From the NCBI RefSeq assembly GCF_013280495.1, contig NZ_JABSSX010000001.1, positions 543,889-607,888 of the forward strand: a stretch of DNA of 64,000 nucleotides, read 5' to 3'. A program made the position numbers and the translations under genes. Under the pieces are notes generated by a model that saw only the letters and a program-made list of their open reading frames with translations, searched no databases and was not told where the DNA came from. Below, in pieces: positions 17,381 through 28,050 of the stretch. Every line of letters begins with the position of its first letter. Positions within the stretch are counted from its first letter, which is position 1. The stretch is from Brevibacterium permense. GTDB lineage: Bacteria; Actinomycetota; Actinomycetes; Actinomycetales; Brevibacteriaceae.

Positions 17381-18166
17381 TCACCAGGGTTTCTCCGGGG
17401 TCGACCGGCCCCCGTCGCCGCCGGGCCCCTGCTGTTGCTGCTGTCGTTCGGAGTCCTCGCGGCGCTTCTCCAGCTCGTCCCTCTTCTTCTCACGTTCGGA
17501 CTTGCCTGAGGAATCGCCCGGCTTCTCCTCATCTTCCCCGGGGTCCTGGCTTTCATCCCCGGAGGATTTCTCGTCGCCGGAGTCCTTCTCCTGCGAATCC
17601 TCGTCCTTGGACTCGCTGTCGTCGGAGCCGTCTCCCTTGGCTTTCTCGCCCTGCTTCTTGTCCTCGACGCGTTCCTTCGCCTGGCTGCTCTTCTGCTTCT
17701 CTTCGCTCTTCTTCGGCTGACATTCCTCGGGTGCGTCTTCGAGGGTCTTCAGCGAACGGTCGTAGAGTTCCTGCGACTGGTCGGGGTCCTGGGAGGCGAT
17801 CTGATCTGCCTGCTTCTCATAGACAAAGGACAGGTTGATCCGCACGGCACATTCGGCCGAGGTCGGAGCGATCTCCAAGGCGGCTTCGAGATCGGCCTGG
17901 GCAGCGTCGTAGTCGCCGACGGCTGCCTCGGCAGTGCCGCGATTGAAGTAGCCGATATGGCGTTGGAACGGGCTGACCTTGAGGAATGCCGTCGCTGCCT
18001 TCTTCGCACCGGGGAAGTCATTCGAGGTGTATCTGACCTGCGAGGCTGTTCCGAAATATGTGGCCATGGCGATATAGCCGAAGACCAGGGCGAATATCGT
18101 GCCGAGGATGAGGTTGATCTTTGTGATCCGACGCAGCCGTGACCATAGATTCTTCAGGCGGTTCAT
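17381..18166 (-). CDS. Membrane-anchored TPR protein with acidic tail (last gene of MoxR-VWA operon)
   Basis: From the ATG at 18166 (overlapping the upstream stop by 4 bp) 261 residues are encoded. A transmembrane segment lies at about 18-40 (INLILGTIFALVFGYIAM). TPR-like helices run from about 50 to 140 (FNRGTAEAAVGDYDAAQADL, ALEIAPTSAECAV). A long, strongly charged low-complexity tail ends in QQQQQGPGGDGG. This layout matches BatC-type TPR proteins found after VWA proteins in Bat/MoxR operons. It probably serves as a protein-interaction scaffold at the membrane. A longer open frame starting at 18373 only adds shadow sequence. Confidence 0.8.
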   Translation of the reverse strand: MNRLKNLWSRLRRITKINLILGTIFALVFGYIAMATYFGTASQVRYTSNDFPGAKKAATAFLKVSPFQRHIGYFNRGTAEAAVGDYDAAQADLEAALEIAPTSAECAVRINLSFVYEKQADQIASQDPDQSQELYDRSLKTLEDAPEECQPKKSEEKQKSSQAKERVEDKKQGEKAKGDGSDDSESKDEDSQEKDSGDEKSSGDESQDPGEDEEKPGDSSGKSEREKKRDELEKRREDSERQQQQQGPGGDGGRSTPEKPW

Positions 18167-19329
18167 CGCGGACCTCCCTGGTAGGGCACCGGCTGGTAGG
18201 GAACCGATCCGCTGGGACCAGGTGGGCCTCCGGGACCAAGCGGACCTCCGGGACCGGGTGGGCCGCCTCGGCGAGGTCGCTTGGGGGTGATCGCCTTGAG
18301 GCGAAGGTATTCGCGGACTCCGAAGACGAGCTCCACGGCGATCCACGCGAAGACGAGGATGAGCGGGACCCAATAGTATTCGTCGACGGTGACCCGGCCG
18401 TCCTTCTTCACCAGGGCCTGATCGTATTTCGGGGCGGTGTAGACGCTGGAGATCGCGCCGTTTCCGTCCCGGTGGTGGTAGTCGACGCCGAGGTCCGAGG
18501 CGATCTGGCGCAGGTTGCCCTCGTCGATCTTCGAGATCCCCGGATTGCCGTTGCGGTCCTGGATGTACTCGGGCGGTGCCTGATCGTCATCAGGGTCATC
18601 GGGGTCGCCGATGCCGGGCACATTGCCGGGATCACCGACACCGGACCCGTAGCCGAAAGGCTGGCGGTCGCGCATCTTCCCGCCGTGATCGGTGCCGTAT
18701 CCGAAGACGGCGCCGCTGTCGATGCGGGAGGCGAAGGGCGACCACGACTCCGGATTCTCCGATACGGTCTGCTCACCGTCGCCGAAGTAGAACACGACGT
18801 TCTTGTTCTCCGGACGGTCCTCATCGTTCGAGGTCATCCGCTTATCGAGCTCCTCACCGGCCTCGGTGATCGATGAGCCTCTGGAATTCATGGATGATTC
18901 GGGTTCGAGGACGTCTACGGCGGAGGCGAAGGCGGCGTGATCGGTCGTCAGCGGCATCACGGTGGCTGCGGTCGAAGCGAAGGTGATGATGCTCAGCCGG
19001 GTGCCGGGGAAGGCGTCGGCGAGTTCGAGCATGTCTTTCTTGACCCCCTCGAGGCGGGTGTCGTCCCCGTCGAAATCCTCGGCGGCCATCGACGTCGTGA
19101 CGTCGACGACGAAGTACACATCGGCTCGTGCCTCGTACTCCTCGGTTGAGGACTTGATGGGGATGCCGGGGCGTGCCAGTGCTATTGCGAGCACGGCGAC
19201 GACACCCATGCGGGCGAACCACTTCCAGCGTGCTCCGTCGCCGCGAATGGCGGGGATGATGCACACAGTGAGCAGGGCGACGACGATGAAGCCCCAGCCG
19301 AACCAGGTGAAGACGGGATCGAAGATCAT
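18163..19329 (-). CDS. VWA-domain membrane protein (BatA/BatB-like), second copy
   Basis: The start at 19329 (MIFDPVFTWFGWGF) overlaps the stop of the upstream gene as ATGA; 388 residues follow. Two N-terminal membrane segments flank residue 30-60, then a VWA domain begins with FVVDVTTSM. This is a DxTxS variant of the MIDAS DxSxS metal site. A C-terminal transmembrane segment (WVPLILVFAWIAVELVFG) is followed by a Gly/Pro-rich cytoplasmic tail (PPGPGGPLGPGG). Family role: MoxR-linked VWA proteins act in assembly, stress or envelope functions; the target here is unknown. The adjacent VWA paralogue has the canonical motif. Confidence 0.85.
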   Translation of the reverse strand: MIFDPVFTWFGWGFIVVALLTVCIIPAIRGDGARWKWFARMGVVAVLAIALARPGIPIKSSTEEYEARADVYFVVDVTTSMAAEDFDGDDTRLEGVKKDMLELADAFPGTRLSIITFASTAATVMPLTTDHAAFASAVDVLEPESSMNSRGSSITEAGEELDKRMTSNDEDRPENKNVVFYFGDGEQTVSENPESWSPFASRIDSGAVFGYGTDHGGKMRDRQPFGYGSGVGDPGNVPGIGDPDDPDDDQAPPEYIQDRNGNPGISKIDEGNLRQIASDLGVDYHHRDGNGAISSVYTAPKYDQALVKKDGRVTVDEYYWVPLILVFAWIAVELVFGVREYLRLKAITPKRPRRGGPPGPGGPLGPGGPPGPSGSVPYQPVPYQGGPR

Positions 19330-20300
19330 GATTTCGTCCTCCACGCCAGTATGAACACCCCGGCGAGGCCGAAGACGGCGAGTGCGAGCGGAACCACCGG
19401 CATATCGTGGACGATCGTGTACGAACGGCCGGGGGTGTTCGCCGCTTCCTGGCTCTGGATCTCCTCGACGATGCGGTCGATCGTCGAGGCCGAGCCCATG
19501 TCGAACTGTACGCCGCCGGTGCGGTCGGACACGGATCGCAGCTCCTTCGTCTGAGTGGTCGTCAACACCGAGGGAGGGGAGAGGCTGTAGACGCGGACCT
19601 TCGCGTCGACGGCGATATCGGCGGCTTCGTTGAGCTCGAAGAGCGGCTCACCGGCGAGCATGTTGTCCGTGGCGAAGATGATCGACCGGGACCGGTCCTC
19701 GTCCTGCCGGTCGAAGTTGTCGACGCAGCTGACGAGTCCGTCTCCGATGAGTGAGGAGCCGCCGATGTTCGGCGGAGAGGTCGACCACGAGTAGTCGGTG
19801 CCCTCTGCGCCCCAGGTGCGGAACCCCTCCTCGGCCTCGGCGAGGTAGTTCTGGACCATGTCATAGTCGTCTGTGAGCGGGAATGCGGAGACCGCGGTGG
19901 CATTGAACACGGTCAGGCCGATGCGTTCGCCGTCGAAGCGGTCGACGAGCTCCTGGTAGGACTCGAGCAGATCGGCATCGTAGCCGAGCATCGACCCGGA
20001 CACATCGAGGCAGAGCATGACATCGCGCATCTTCCGCTCCGGGTTGACCGTCTCCACCCAAGCCGGACGTGCGACTCCCGCCAGTGCGGACAGCCCGGTG
20101 AGGACGATGACTCCGAGGAGGGCGACCGTCGTCACCAGCCGTCTGCGCATGGCCCTGCGGAAACTCGGCAGGCTCGTCATCCGCCCGCTGTGGGCCACGG
20201 CCAAAGAGGACTCCGTCGACTTCGGACGGCGGAACCAGAAGACGGCGGCTGCAGCGAGGGCCAGCAGGATGAGCGCCAGCCACCAGAACATCAGGACCAT
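19326..20300 (-). CDS. VWA-domain membrane protein (BatA-like), first copy
   Basis: 324 residues from ATG 20300 (MVLMFWWLALILL), overlapping the upstream gene by 10 bp. Membrane segments are at about 1-22, 60-80 and near the C-terminus (VVPLALAVFGLAGVFILAW). The VWA domain contains the intact MIDAS motif LDVSGSM, then a conserved T/D region (FATDN). It probably works with the neighbouring VWA protein as a pair, as BatA/BatB do in Bacteroides-type operons and in actinobacterial MoxR clusters. Confidence 0.85.
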   Translation of the reverse strand: MVLMFWWLALILLALAAAAVFWFRRPKSTESSLAVAHSGRMTSLPSFRRAMRRRLVTTVALLGVIVLTGLSALAGVARPAWVETVNPERKMRDVMLCLDVSGSMLGYDADLLESYQELVDRFDGERIGLTVFNATAVSAFPLTDDYDMVQNYLAEAEEGFRTWGAEGTDYSWSTSPPNIGGSSLIGDGLVSCVDNFDRQDEDRSRSIIFATDNMLAGEPLFELNEAADIAVDAKVRVYSLSPPSVLTTTQTKELRSVSDRTGGVQFDMGSASTIDRIVEEIQSQEAANTPGRSYTIVHDMPVVPLALAVFGLAGVFILAWRTKS

Positions 20301-20743
20301 CGCGCCACCAACTTCCGGGCCTCGGCGATCTGAGGCTGCAGACCGGCCGGCTCGGCTTCGGCGAACTCCGCCTCGTAGAGGCCGAGCAGGCACTGCGCGA
20401 GGTCGTCGAGACCGGCGACTGCCGCATCGCGGTAGGTCAGGTGCTCGGCTTTGACGCCCCAGGCATCATGGGCGAATTCGCGCACGATCGTCGCCAGCTG
20501 CTGTGCTGATTCGCGCACGTCCGCCGATTTTGCGGCCAGACCCGTCTCCACGGCGCTGATTCGGGAGAGGTAGGTGCTGCGCACGGGAATCGGGATGCGC
20601 GGTCCGTCCGCTGCGGTGACTCCGGCGGCGGCTCGGAAGAGAGGGGCGAAGAGGTTTCCGCACGCCAGCAGCAGGACGAAGCAGGCTGCCACGTACCACG
20701 CCGGTGAGACCTCCAGGGGCCCGATGAGCTCAGCGGGGCCCAC
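20291..20743 (-). CDS. Hypothetical membrane protein of the MoxR-VWA operon
   Basis: 150 residues with one clear transmembrane segment (WYVAACFVLLLACGNLFAP, about 16-34) followed by a soluble, mostly helical region. It occupies the place where DUF4381-like proteins are found in Bat-type operons, but no diagnostic motif could be confirmed. Overlaps of 14 bp with the DUF58 gene and 10 bp with the VWA gene show tight co-translation. Confidence 0.72.
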   Translation of the reverse strand: MGPAELIGPLEVSPAWYVAACFVLLLACGNLFAPLFRAAAGVTAADGPRIPIPVRSTYLSRISAVETGLAAKSADVRESAQQLATIVREFAHDAWGVKAEHLTYRDAAVAGLDDLAQCLLGLYEAEFAEAEPAGLQPQIAEARKLVARWS

Positions 20744-21614
20744 GGCGGTGCCTCAGCAGAAGAGTGTGCAGTCGGCCGAGGGCCGACTTCGGATGGTCGA
20801 TTTCGATGTGGGCGATGCCCAGCTTTGCGAGAAGGTCGATGCGCTGCTGACGGCGGGCTGCCTCGGCGAGGGCGAATTCCTGTCGGACCTCGGGTTTCGT
20901 CATCACCGAGGTCGGCAGTCCATGGTCGGGTCGGGCGACGTCGAACGGCGCCGAGGCGGACGGCAGTCCTGCGAGGTCCGCGTCGGTGATCGTGATCCAC
21001 AGGATCTCATGTTGGGCGCGCAGCCGCCGGATCGTCGCTTCGGCGTCCGGTCCCAGCGGGGCCTGATCGGAGATGACGACCAGCAGCATCCGATGGTTGA
21101 TATGGCTGGTGATCCACTGCAGCTGGGTGTTGATCGACCCGGGGGAGTCGCTGCCGGTCTCGGCGAGGATCTGCTGCAGGAGGTGCTCGAGGTGGGCCTC
21201 GCTGCCCTTCCGCGGGGAAGCGGTGGTGTGACCGGCATGTCCGTGGATGAGCATGACGTCGTCGGCGTGGCGGACGGCGAGGTAGCCGACCATCCCGGCC
21301 ATGAGAATGGCCAGGTGGCGTTTGTCGGCGCCGGCGGAGGTCACGGCGTCGAAGTTCCGGGAGGTGTCGACGACGAGGCCGAGGATGTGCCGACGGTGGG
21401 CGACATAGCGTTTGACCAGGGGCTCTGTGTGCCTGGCGGTGGCTTTCCAATCGATGTCGCGGATCTCGTCGCCGGGGATGTAGTCGCGCAGATCGTCGAA
21501 GTCGAGGCTGTGGCCGTGGAAGACCGAGGAGTAGTCGCCGTCGAGGAGGCGCCGGGTCCGCCGATGGGCGTGAATGGTCATCCGCGCCTTGATTCGGTTG
21601 AGCAGGACAGTCAT
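20730..21614 (-). CDS. DUF58-domain protein
   Basis: 294 residues with the DUF58 core: GDYSSVFHGHSLDFDDLRDYIPGDEIRDIDWKATAR is the family signature (quoted residues run from about 28 to 63, key residues G, F, R, Y, GD, IDW, ART). A VWA-like region follows with VVDTSRNFD and LLVVISDQAP. DUF58 proteins are almost always encoded after MoxR ATPases and are thought to be their substrates or partners. It lies 12 bp downstream of moxR. Confidence 0.9.
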   Translation of the reverse strand: MTVLLNRIKARMTIHAHRRTRRLLDGDYSSVFHGHSLDFDDLRDYIPGDEIRDIDWKATARHTEPLVKRYVAHRRHILGLVVDTSRNFDAVTSAGADKRHLAILMAGMVGYLAVRHADDVMLIHGHAGHTTASPRKGSEAHLEHLLQQILAETGSDSPGSINTQLQWITSHINHRMLLVVISDQAPLGPDAEATIRRLRAQHEILWITITDADLAGLPSASAPFDVARPDHGLPTSVMTKPEVRQEFALAEAARRQQRIDLLAKLGIAHIEIDHPKSALGRLHTLLLRHRRGPR

Positions 21615-21626
21615 CGCGGCAGCCGA

Positions 21627-22622
<996 letters not shown>

Positions 22623-22631
22623 GGTCCCTCA

Positions 22632-22682
22632 GTCTCTCGGTGTCACTGGTGCATCGATGCCACGTGTCTTTCGGTGTCACTG
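22632..22682. repeat. Pair of 17-bp direct repeats upstream of moxR
   Basis: GTCTCTCGGTGTCACTG (22632-22648) and GTCTTTCGGTGTCACTG (22666-22682) differ at one position and are 34 bp apart, within 60 bp of the moxR start. Further GTGTCA/TGACAC elements occur up to about 22780. Possible regulator binding sites. Confidence 0.6.
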
Positions 22683-22979
22683 TGGTCGTTCAGCCACGCC
22701 GTCTGATGCGTTTCTGTGGTCTCCAGCATATTGGCTGGCACTGACACGCAACAGCCGGGAACGTTGCAGTGCTGACACACAGAGGAGTGCCATGTACGAC
22801 ATGCGTCCGTCCGCCACCTGCCATTCGCAGCGCGGCCTTCCCGTGTCAGGACCGGGCTGTAGCGTCGATGGAACCGACGGACGGATGTGAGGAGGTGCTG
22901 TGATGATCGCCTCTGCCTCGACGTGATCGGTGCCGCACTAAGGAGTTCGGAATCGTCGGTCGTGGACTCCGCGACATGC

Positions 22980-23004
22980 CCACAGGCAAAAATTTTTCCT
23001 GTGG
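22980..23004. repeat. Near-perfect A/T-centred palindrome
   Basis: CCACAGG(C)AAAAA followed by TTTTTCCTGTGG forms a 12-bp inverted repeat with one bulged base and an AT-rich centre, rare in this GC-rich DNA. It overlaps the first of the GTGGA repeats. Confidence 0.7.
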
Positions 23005-23151
23005 AAAACGGTGGAAAACCGAGGTGGAGAACGGGTCGAAAATCGGCCCTGAAGCCGCCGATTCCAGCGTCCGCGCAGGTGATCGAACTACATGATTGTC
23101 GTTCACAGCCTGTGGACGATTGTGGACGGTGATGACACAGGGTGTGGAACC
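23000..23151. promoter_or_regulatory. Phased GTGGA repeats (DnaA-box-like) upstream of nrd operon
   Basis: GTGGA occurs at 23001, 23011, 23024, 23112, 23122 and 23144. Two of the intervals are exactly 10 bp: TGTGGAAAAC/GGTGGAAAAC and TGTGGACGAT/TGTGGACGGT. The reverse complements (TTTTCCACA, TCGTCCACA) resemble DnaA boxes. The DNA between moxR and nrdH (702 bp) holds these, the A/T palindrome and the NrdR-like boxes, and no convincing gene. Confidence 0.5.
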
Positions 23152-23171
23152 TGCAAATGACACTGGTGTAA

Positions 23172-23216
23172 CACTGGATATAGGGGTAAGGTCTAACCCG
23201 AACACAACATCTAGTG
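23172..23216. promoter_or_regulatory. Paired NrdR-like boxes
   Basis: CACTGGATATAGGG (23172-23185) and CACAACATCTAGTG (23203-23216) resemble the NrdR operator (CAC-N-A-ATAT-T-GTG type palindrome). They start exactly 31 bp apart, the helical spacing known for cooperative NrdR binding. They lie 109 bp upstream of nrdH, so NrdR repression by dATP status is likely. The first box is degenerate on its right side. Confidence 0.6.
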
Positions 23217-23324
23217 GTCACCCCTGAGCCTGCGCCTCGTGATATTCATCATGATCGAGCAGTTGACGGGACACGGTCACAGCCATCAGAATGCCGAACT
23301 GCACAGCAGAATGAAGGAGTCGTC

Positions 23325-23570
23325 ATGATCACCGTGTACACCAAGCCAGCTTGCGTCCAGTGCAACGCCACCTACCGTGCTCTCGATGCCAAGGGCCTGA
23401 AGTACAAGTCGGTGGATCTCAGCGTCGACGAGAACGCCCTCGACGTCGTCAAGGCCATGGGCTACATGCAGGCTCCCGTCGTCGTCACCGACAACGATCA
23501 CTGGTCGGGCTTCCGTCCGGACAAGATCGCCACCCTGACCGGCGAACAGTCTGCGTCCGTCGTGGCCTGA
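23325..23570 (+). CDS. nrdH: Glutaredoxin-like protein NrdH
   Basis: 81 residues starting MITVYTKPACVQCNATYRAL; the redox motif is CVQC at residues 10-13. NrdH is reduced by thioredoxin reductase and supplies electrons to the class Ib ribonucleotide reductase NrdEF. The WSGFRPDKI segment near the C-terminus is characteristic of NrdH. The ATG at 23325 has an AAGGAG ribosome site; upstream in-frame codons are not family sequence. First gene of nrdHIEF. Confidence 0.97.
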   Translation: MITVYTKPACVQCNATYRALDAKGLKYKSVDLSVDENALDVVKAMGYMQAPVVVTDNDHWSGFRPDKIATLTGEQSASVVA

Positions 23571-23572
23571 CA

Positions 23573-23986
23573 ATGCTGCTGGTCTACTTCTCCGCCAACT
23601 CCGAGTACACGCACCGCTTCGTCGCGAAGCTGCGTCACCCGGCAGTGCGGTTGCCGACGTTGACCAAGGAGCCGACGCTGCGCGTGGATGAGCCATTCGT
23701 TCTCGTCACCCCCACCTATGGGGCCGGTCGCAATCGCGGGGCTGTTCCCAAACAAGTCATCAAGTTCCTCAATGTCGAAGAGAACCGGCGCCATCTGGTC
23801 GGTGTCATCGGCGCTGGAAACACCAACTTCGGCATCGACTACTGCCGCGCGGCCTTCAAGGTCGCGGCAAAGTGTCAAGTACCCCTCATGTATCGAGTCG
23901 AACTCCTGGGCACTCAGGAAGATGTCGACGTTGTCAACCTAGGATTGGACAAACTGTGCGCGAGCTCGCTGAAGACCGCAATGTAG
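23573..23986 (+). CDS. nrdI: Flavodoxin-like protein NrdI
   Basis: 137 residues, [17 protein letters not shown] with the FMN phosphate-binding S-x-N-x-x-x-T pattern, then TPTYGAGR and [11 protein letters not shown]. NrdI generates the oxidant that assembles the dimanganese-tyrosyl radical of NrdF. It starts 2 bp after the nrdH stop, and its end overlaps the nrdE start, so translation is coupled. Confidence 0.97.
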   Translation: MLLVYFSANSEYTHRFVAKLRHPAVRLPTLTKEPTLRVDEPFVLVTPTYGAGRNRGAVPKQVIKFLNVEENRRHLVGVIGAGNTNFGIDYCRAAFKVAAKCQVPLMYRVELLGTQEDVDVVNLGLDKLCASSLKTAM

Positions 23987-26118
23987 AGGACATCATCCGC
24001 GAAGAGACGGATCTGGATTACCACGCGCTCAACGCGATGCTGAACCTGTACGACGAGGACGGCAGGATCCAGTTCGAGCGTGACAAGCAGGCTGCCCGGC
24101 AGTACTTCCTGCAGCACGTCAACAACAACACCGTCTTCTTCCACAATCTCAAGGAGAAGCTCGACTACCTCGTCGAGAAAGACTACTACGAGCCCGAGGT
24201 TCTGGAGCAGTACTCGTTCGATTTCATCGAGCAGCTCTCGACCCGCGCCTACGATCAGAAGTTCCGCTTCCAGACCTTCCTCGGCGCGTTCAAGTTCTAC
24301 ACCTCCTACACGCTGAAGACGTTCGACGGAAAGCGCTACCTCGAACGCTTCGAGGACCGCGTCGTCATGGTCGCTCTGTTCCTGGCTCGCGGAGACGAGA
24401 CTCTGGCCACCCAGCTCGTCGACGAGATCATCGCCGGCCGCTTCCAGCCGGCCACCCCGACGTTCCTCAACGCAGGCAAGAAGCAGCGCGGTGAGCTCGT
24501 CTCCTGCTTCCTGCTGCGCATCGAAGACAATATGGAGTCGATCGGCCGGTCCATCAACTCCGCTCTGCAGCTGTCCAAGCGCGGCGGCGGCGTGGCCTTC
24601 GCTCTGACGAACATCCGCGAGTCCGGTGCACCGATCAAGAAGATCGAGAACCAGTCTTCGGGCGTCATCCCCGTCATGAAGCTGCTCGAGGACTCGTTCT
24701 CCTACGCCAACCAGCTCGGAGCCCGCCAAGGTGCCGGTGCCGTGTACCTGCACGCCCACCACCCCGACATCTACAAGTTCCTCGACACCAAGCGCGAGAA
24801 CGCCGATGAGAAGATCCGGATCAAGACCCTGTCCCTGGGCGTCGTGATCCCGGACATCACCTTCGAACTGGCCAAGCGCAACGAGGACATGTACCTCTTC
24901 AGCCCCTATGACGTCGAGCGCGTCTACGGTGTGCCCTTCTCCGACATCAACGTCACCGAGAAGTACACCGAGCTCGTCGACAACGCGGCGATCAAGAAGA
25001 AGAAGATCAACGCCCGCGAGTTCTTCCAGACTCTGGCCGAGATCCAGTTCGAGTCCGGCTACCCGTACGTGATGTTCGAGGACACCGTCAACAGGGCAAA
25101 CCCGATCGACGGCAAGATCATCATGTCCAACCTGTGCTCGGAGATCCTCCAGGTCTCCGAACCCAGCAAGTACGACGACGATCTCGGCTACGACGTCGTC
25201 GGCAAGGACATCTCCTGCAACCTCGGTTCGCTCAACATCGCTCTGACGATGGACTCGAGCAACTTCGGGCAGACCATCGAGACCGCGATTCGCGGACTCA
25301 CTGCGGTCGCCGAGACCTCGAACATCCAGTCCGTGCCTTCGATCGCCCGCGGCAACGACATGTCGCATGCCATCGGCCTGGGGCAGATGAACCTCCACGG
25401 CTACCTTGCTCGTGAGCACATCTACTACGGTTCCGACGAGGGTCTGGACTTCACGAACATGTACTTCTACACCGTCGCCTACCACTGTGTGCGGGCGTCG
25501 ATGGAGATCGCCAAGGAGCGCGGAGAGACCTTCGCCGGCTTCGAGCGGTCGAAGTACGCCACCGGCGAATACTTCGACAAGTACACCGACGAGGTCTGGC
25601 AGCCGCGCACCGCTCGTGTGACCGAGCTGTTCTCCGAAGCAGGCGTGCACATCCCGACCCAGGACGACTGGCGCGAGCTCAAGGCTCAAGTGGCCGAGCA
25701 CGGCATTTACAACCAGAACCTCCAGGCCGTGCCGCCGACCGGTTCGATCTCCTACATCAACAACTCGACCTCGTCGATCCACCCGGTGGCATCGAAGATC
25801 GAAATCCGCAAGGAGGGCAAGGTCGGCCGTGTGTACTACCCGGCTCCCTTCATGGACAACGACAATCTCGAGTACTACCAGGATGCCTACGAGATCGGCT
25901 ACGAGAAGATCATCGACACTTATGCCGAGGCCACGAAGCATGTGGACCAGGGGCTGTCGCTGACGTTGTTCTTCATGGACACCGCCACCACTCGAGACAT
26001 CAACAAGGCGCAGATCTACGCCTGGCGCAAGGGCATCAAGACCATCTACTACATCCGGCTCCGGCAGCTCGCTCTGCAGGGCACGGAAGTCGATGGCTGC
26101 GTCTCCTGCATGCTCTGA
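23956..26118 (+). CDS. nrdE: Class Ib ribonucleotide reductase alpha subunit NrdE
   Basis: 720 residues from the GTG at 23956 ([17 protein letters not shown]), which overlaps nrdI by 31 bp; the sequence upstream of it in frame is not NrdE-like. The [17 protein letters not shown] start, [26 protein letters not shown] with an active-site cysteine, and the C-terminal redox pair CVSCML are all present. It reduces ribonucleoside diphosphates to deoxyribonucleotides and lacks the long N-terminal ATP cone of class Ia. An AGGA lies about 12 nt upstream of the start. Confidence 0.97.
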   Translation: MRELAEDRNVEDIIREETDLDYHALNAMLNLYDEDGRIQFERDKQAARQYFLQHVNNNTVFFHNLKEKLDYLVEKDYYEPEVLEQYSFDFIEQLSTRAYDQKFRFQTFLGAFKFYTSYTLKTFDGKRYLERFEDRVVMVALFLARGDETLATQLVDEIIAGRFQPATPTFLNAGKKQRGELVSCFLLRIEDNMESIGRSINSALQLSKRGGGVAFALTNIRESGAPIKKIENQSSGVIPVMKLLEDSFSYANQLGARQGAGAVYLHAHHPDIYKFLDTKRENADEKIRIKTLSLGVVIPDITFELAKRNEDMYLFSPYDVERVYGVPFSDINVTEKYTELVDNAAIKKKKINAREFFQTLAEIQFESGYPYVMFEDTVNRANPIDGKIIMSNLCSEILQVSEPSKYDDDLGYDVVGKDISCNLGSLNIALTMDSSNFGQTIETAIRGLTAVAETSNIQSVPSIARGNDMSHAIGLGQMNLHGYLAREHIYYGSDEGLDFTNMYFYTVAYHCVRASMEIAKERGETFAGFERSKYATGEYFDKYTDEVWQPRTARVTELFSEAGVHIPTQDDWRELKAQVAEHGIYNQNLQAVPPTGSISYINNSTSSIHPVASKIEIRKEGKVGRVYYPAPFMDNDNLEYYQDAYEIGYEKIIDTYAEATKHVDQGLSLTLFFMDTATTRDINKAQIYAWRKGIKTIYYIRLRQLALQGTEVDGCVSCML

Positions 26119-26127
26119 TGATGGAAT

Positions 26128-27235
<1,108 letters not shown>

Positions 27236-27257
27236 GTCCACGCGCAACAGATGCCGA

Positions 27258-27295
27258 AACGGCCCATCCGAGCACACTCGCTCGGATGGGCCGTT
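27258..27295 (+). terminator. nrdF terminator
   Basis: A perfect 15-bp stem (27258-27272 with 27281-27295) with loop CACACTCG, 23 bp after the nrdF stop. Confidence 0.85.
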
Positions 27296-27345
27296 GGCCG
27301 TTGTCATAGGCGAGTGTAGCCGTATTCGATGCGGCCGTGAATGAC

Positions 27346-27391
27346 AGACGCCCACCCGCTGCTTAAAACCCGGCAGCAAGTGGGCGTCTTC
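27346..27391. terminator. Bidirectional two-part hairpin terminator
   Basis: An outer stem AGACGCCCAC/GTGGGCGTCT (27346-27355 and 27380-27389) encloses an inner GCTGC/GCAGC stem. It lies between the nrdF terminator and the end of the small minus-strand gene at 27465, so it probably ends that gene's message; TCT-rich sequence follows on the plus side. Confidence 0.6.
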
Positions 27392-27464
27392 TCAATCAGT
27401 GAGGATCAGGCCGACCCGGTTGGGCCGTGCTGATCCCTGCAGATCAGGGTGACCGAGGTTCGTA

Positions 27465-27635
27465 TCAGGCGGCGGCCATCGGCGTGATCTCACGCAGTGA
27501 AGTGCCGGTGAACAGCACAACACGGCCGGTCGCATCTTCGATCGTGATCTCACCAGCAGCCTGACGGCTGATCCGGGGATCGATCATTCCTGCGTGTGCG
27601 AGTCCGCGCTGGACCCACTGTGGGAACTCAGACAT
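27465..27635 (-). CDS. Small protein of 56 residues, unknown function
   Basis: The minus strand reads MSEFPQWVQRGLAHAGMIDP and continues to 56 residues, rich in charged and amphipathic segments and ending ITPMAAA. An unusually strong ribosome site, AAAGGAGGGA, lies 4 nt upstream of the ATG. The reading frame has normal high-GC codon use and ends just before a hairpin terminator. No domain recognised, no membrane segment. The internal pattern (ITIEDATGRVVLFTGTSLR) looks like a small beta-rich fold. Strong translation signals make this a genuine gene. Confidence 0.7.
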   Translation of the reverse strand: MSEFPQWVQRGLAHAGMIDPRISRQAAGEITIEDATGRVVLFTGTSLREITPMAAA

Positions 27636-28050
27636 GGTTCCCTCCTTTCTTCAGTTGTGAATAGCAGGCAACGACGCGCGCTATTCTTCAGGTTCTCAAT
27701 ACGGCGATTGGGTGGTCGCCATGGGGATCTGCGATTCGAAGAGACACAGTGTCCGGAACATTCATCTGCAAAGTCGAACCATGATCGGGGCCTACGACTT
27801 CAAAAGCTTGTCGTCAGGAGCAACGCAACGATCGGTTCGATGAACGCGGACAACTTCGAACGCAAGTTGTAAGCGTAACGCGTCGATGTCCACGTTGTCC
27901 AATTGAGGTCAGAACCCTAGGCTCAGGTCGACCGACCTTACCGCCGGCCGTCTCGCCGAGGCGGCACCGAACCCTAACGTTGATCCTCTCGCCGTGGTGG
28001 ACCTGCAAATCGTTTTCGCCGGCCTCTCGCCGAGACAACCCTGAATGCTC
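27636..28050. other. Intergenic stretch, 415 bp
   Basis: It contains the leader of the small protein, one exact copy of the interspersed motif CGCCGAGGCGG (27954-27964), and otherwise no convincing gene, hairpin or promoter. It is comparatively AT-rich between 27660 and 27880. Confidence 0.6.

Noticed and set aside
22980..23151. Chromosomal origin of replication suggested by DnaA-like repeats
   Set aside because: No dnaA, dnaN or gyrase genes nearby and no canonical TTGTCCACA boxes; a regulatory array is more likely.
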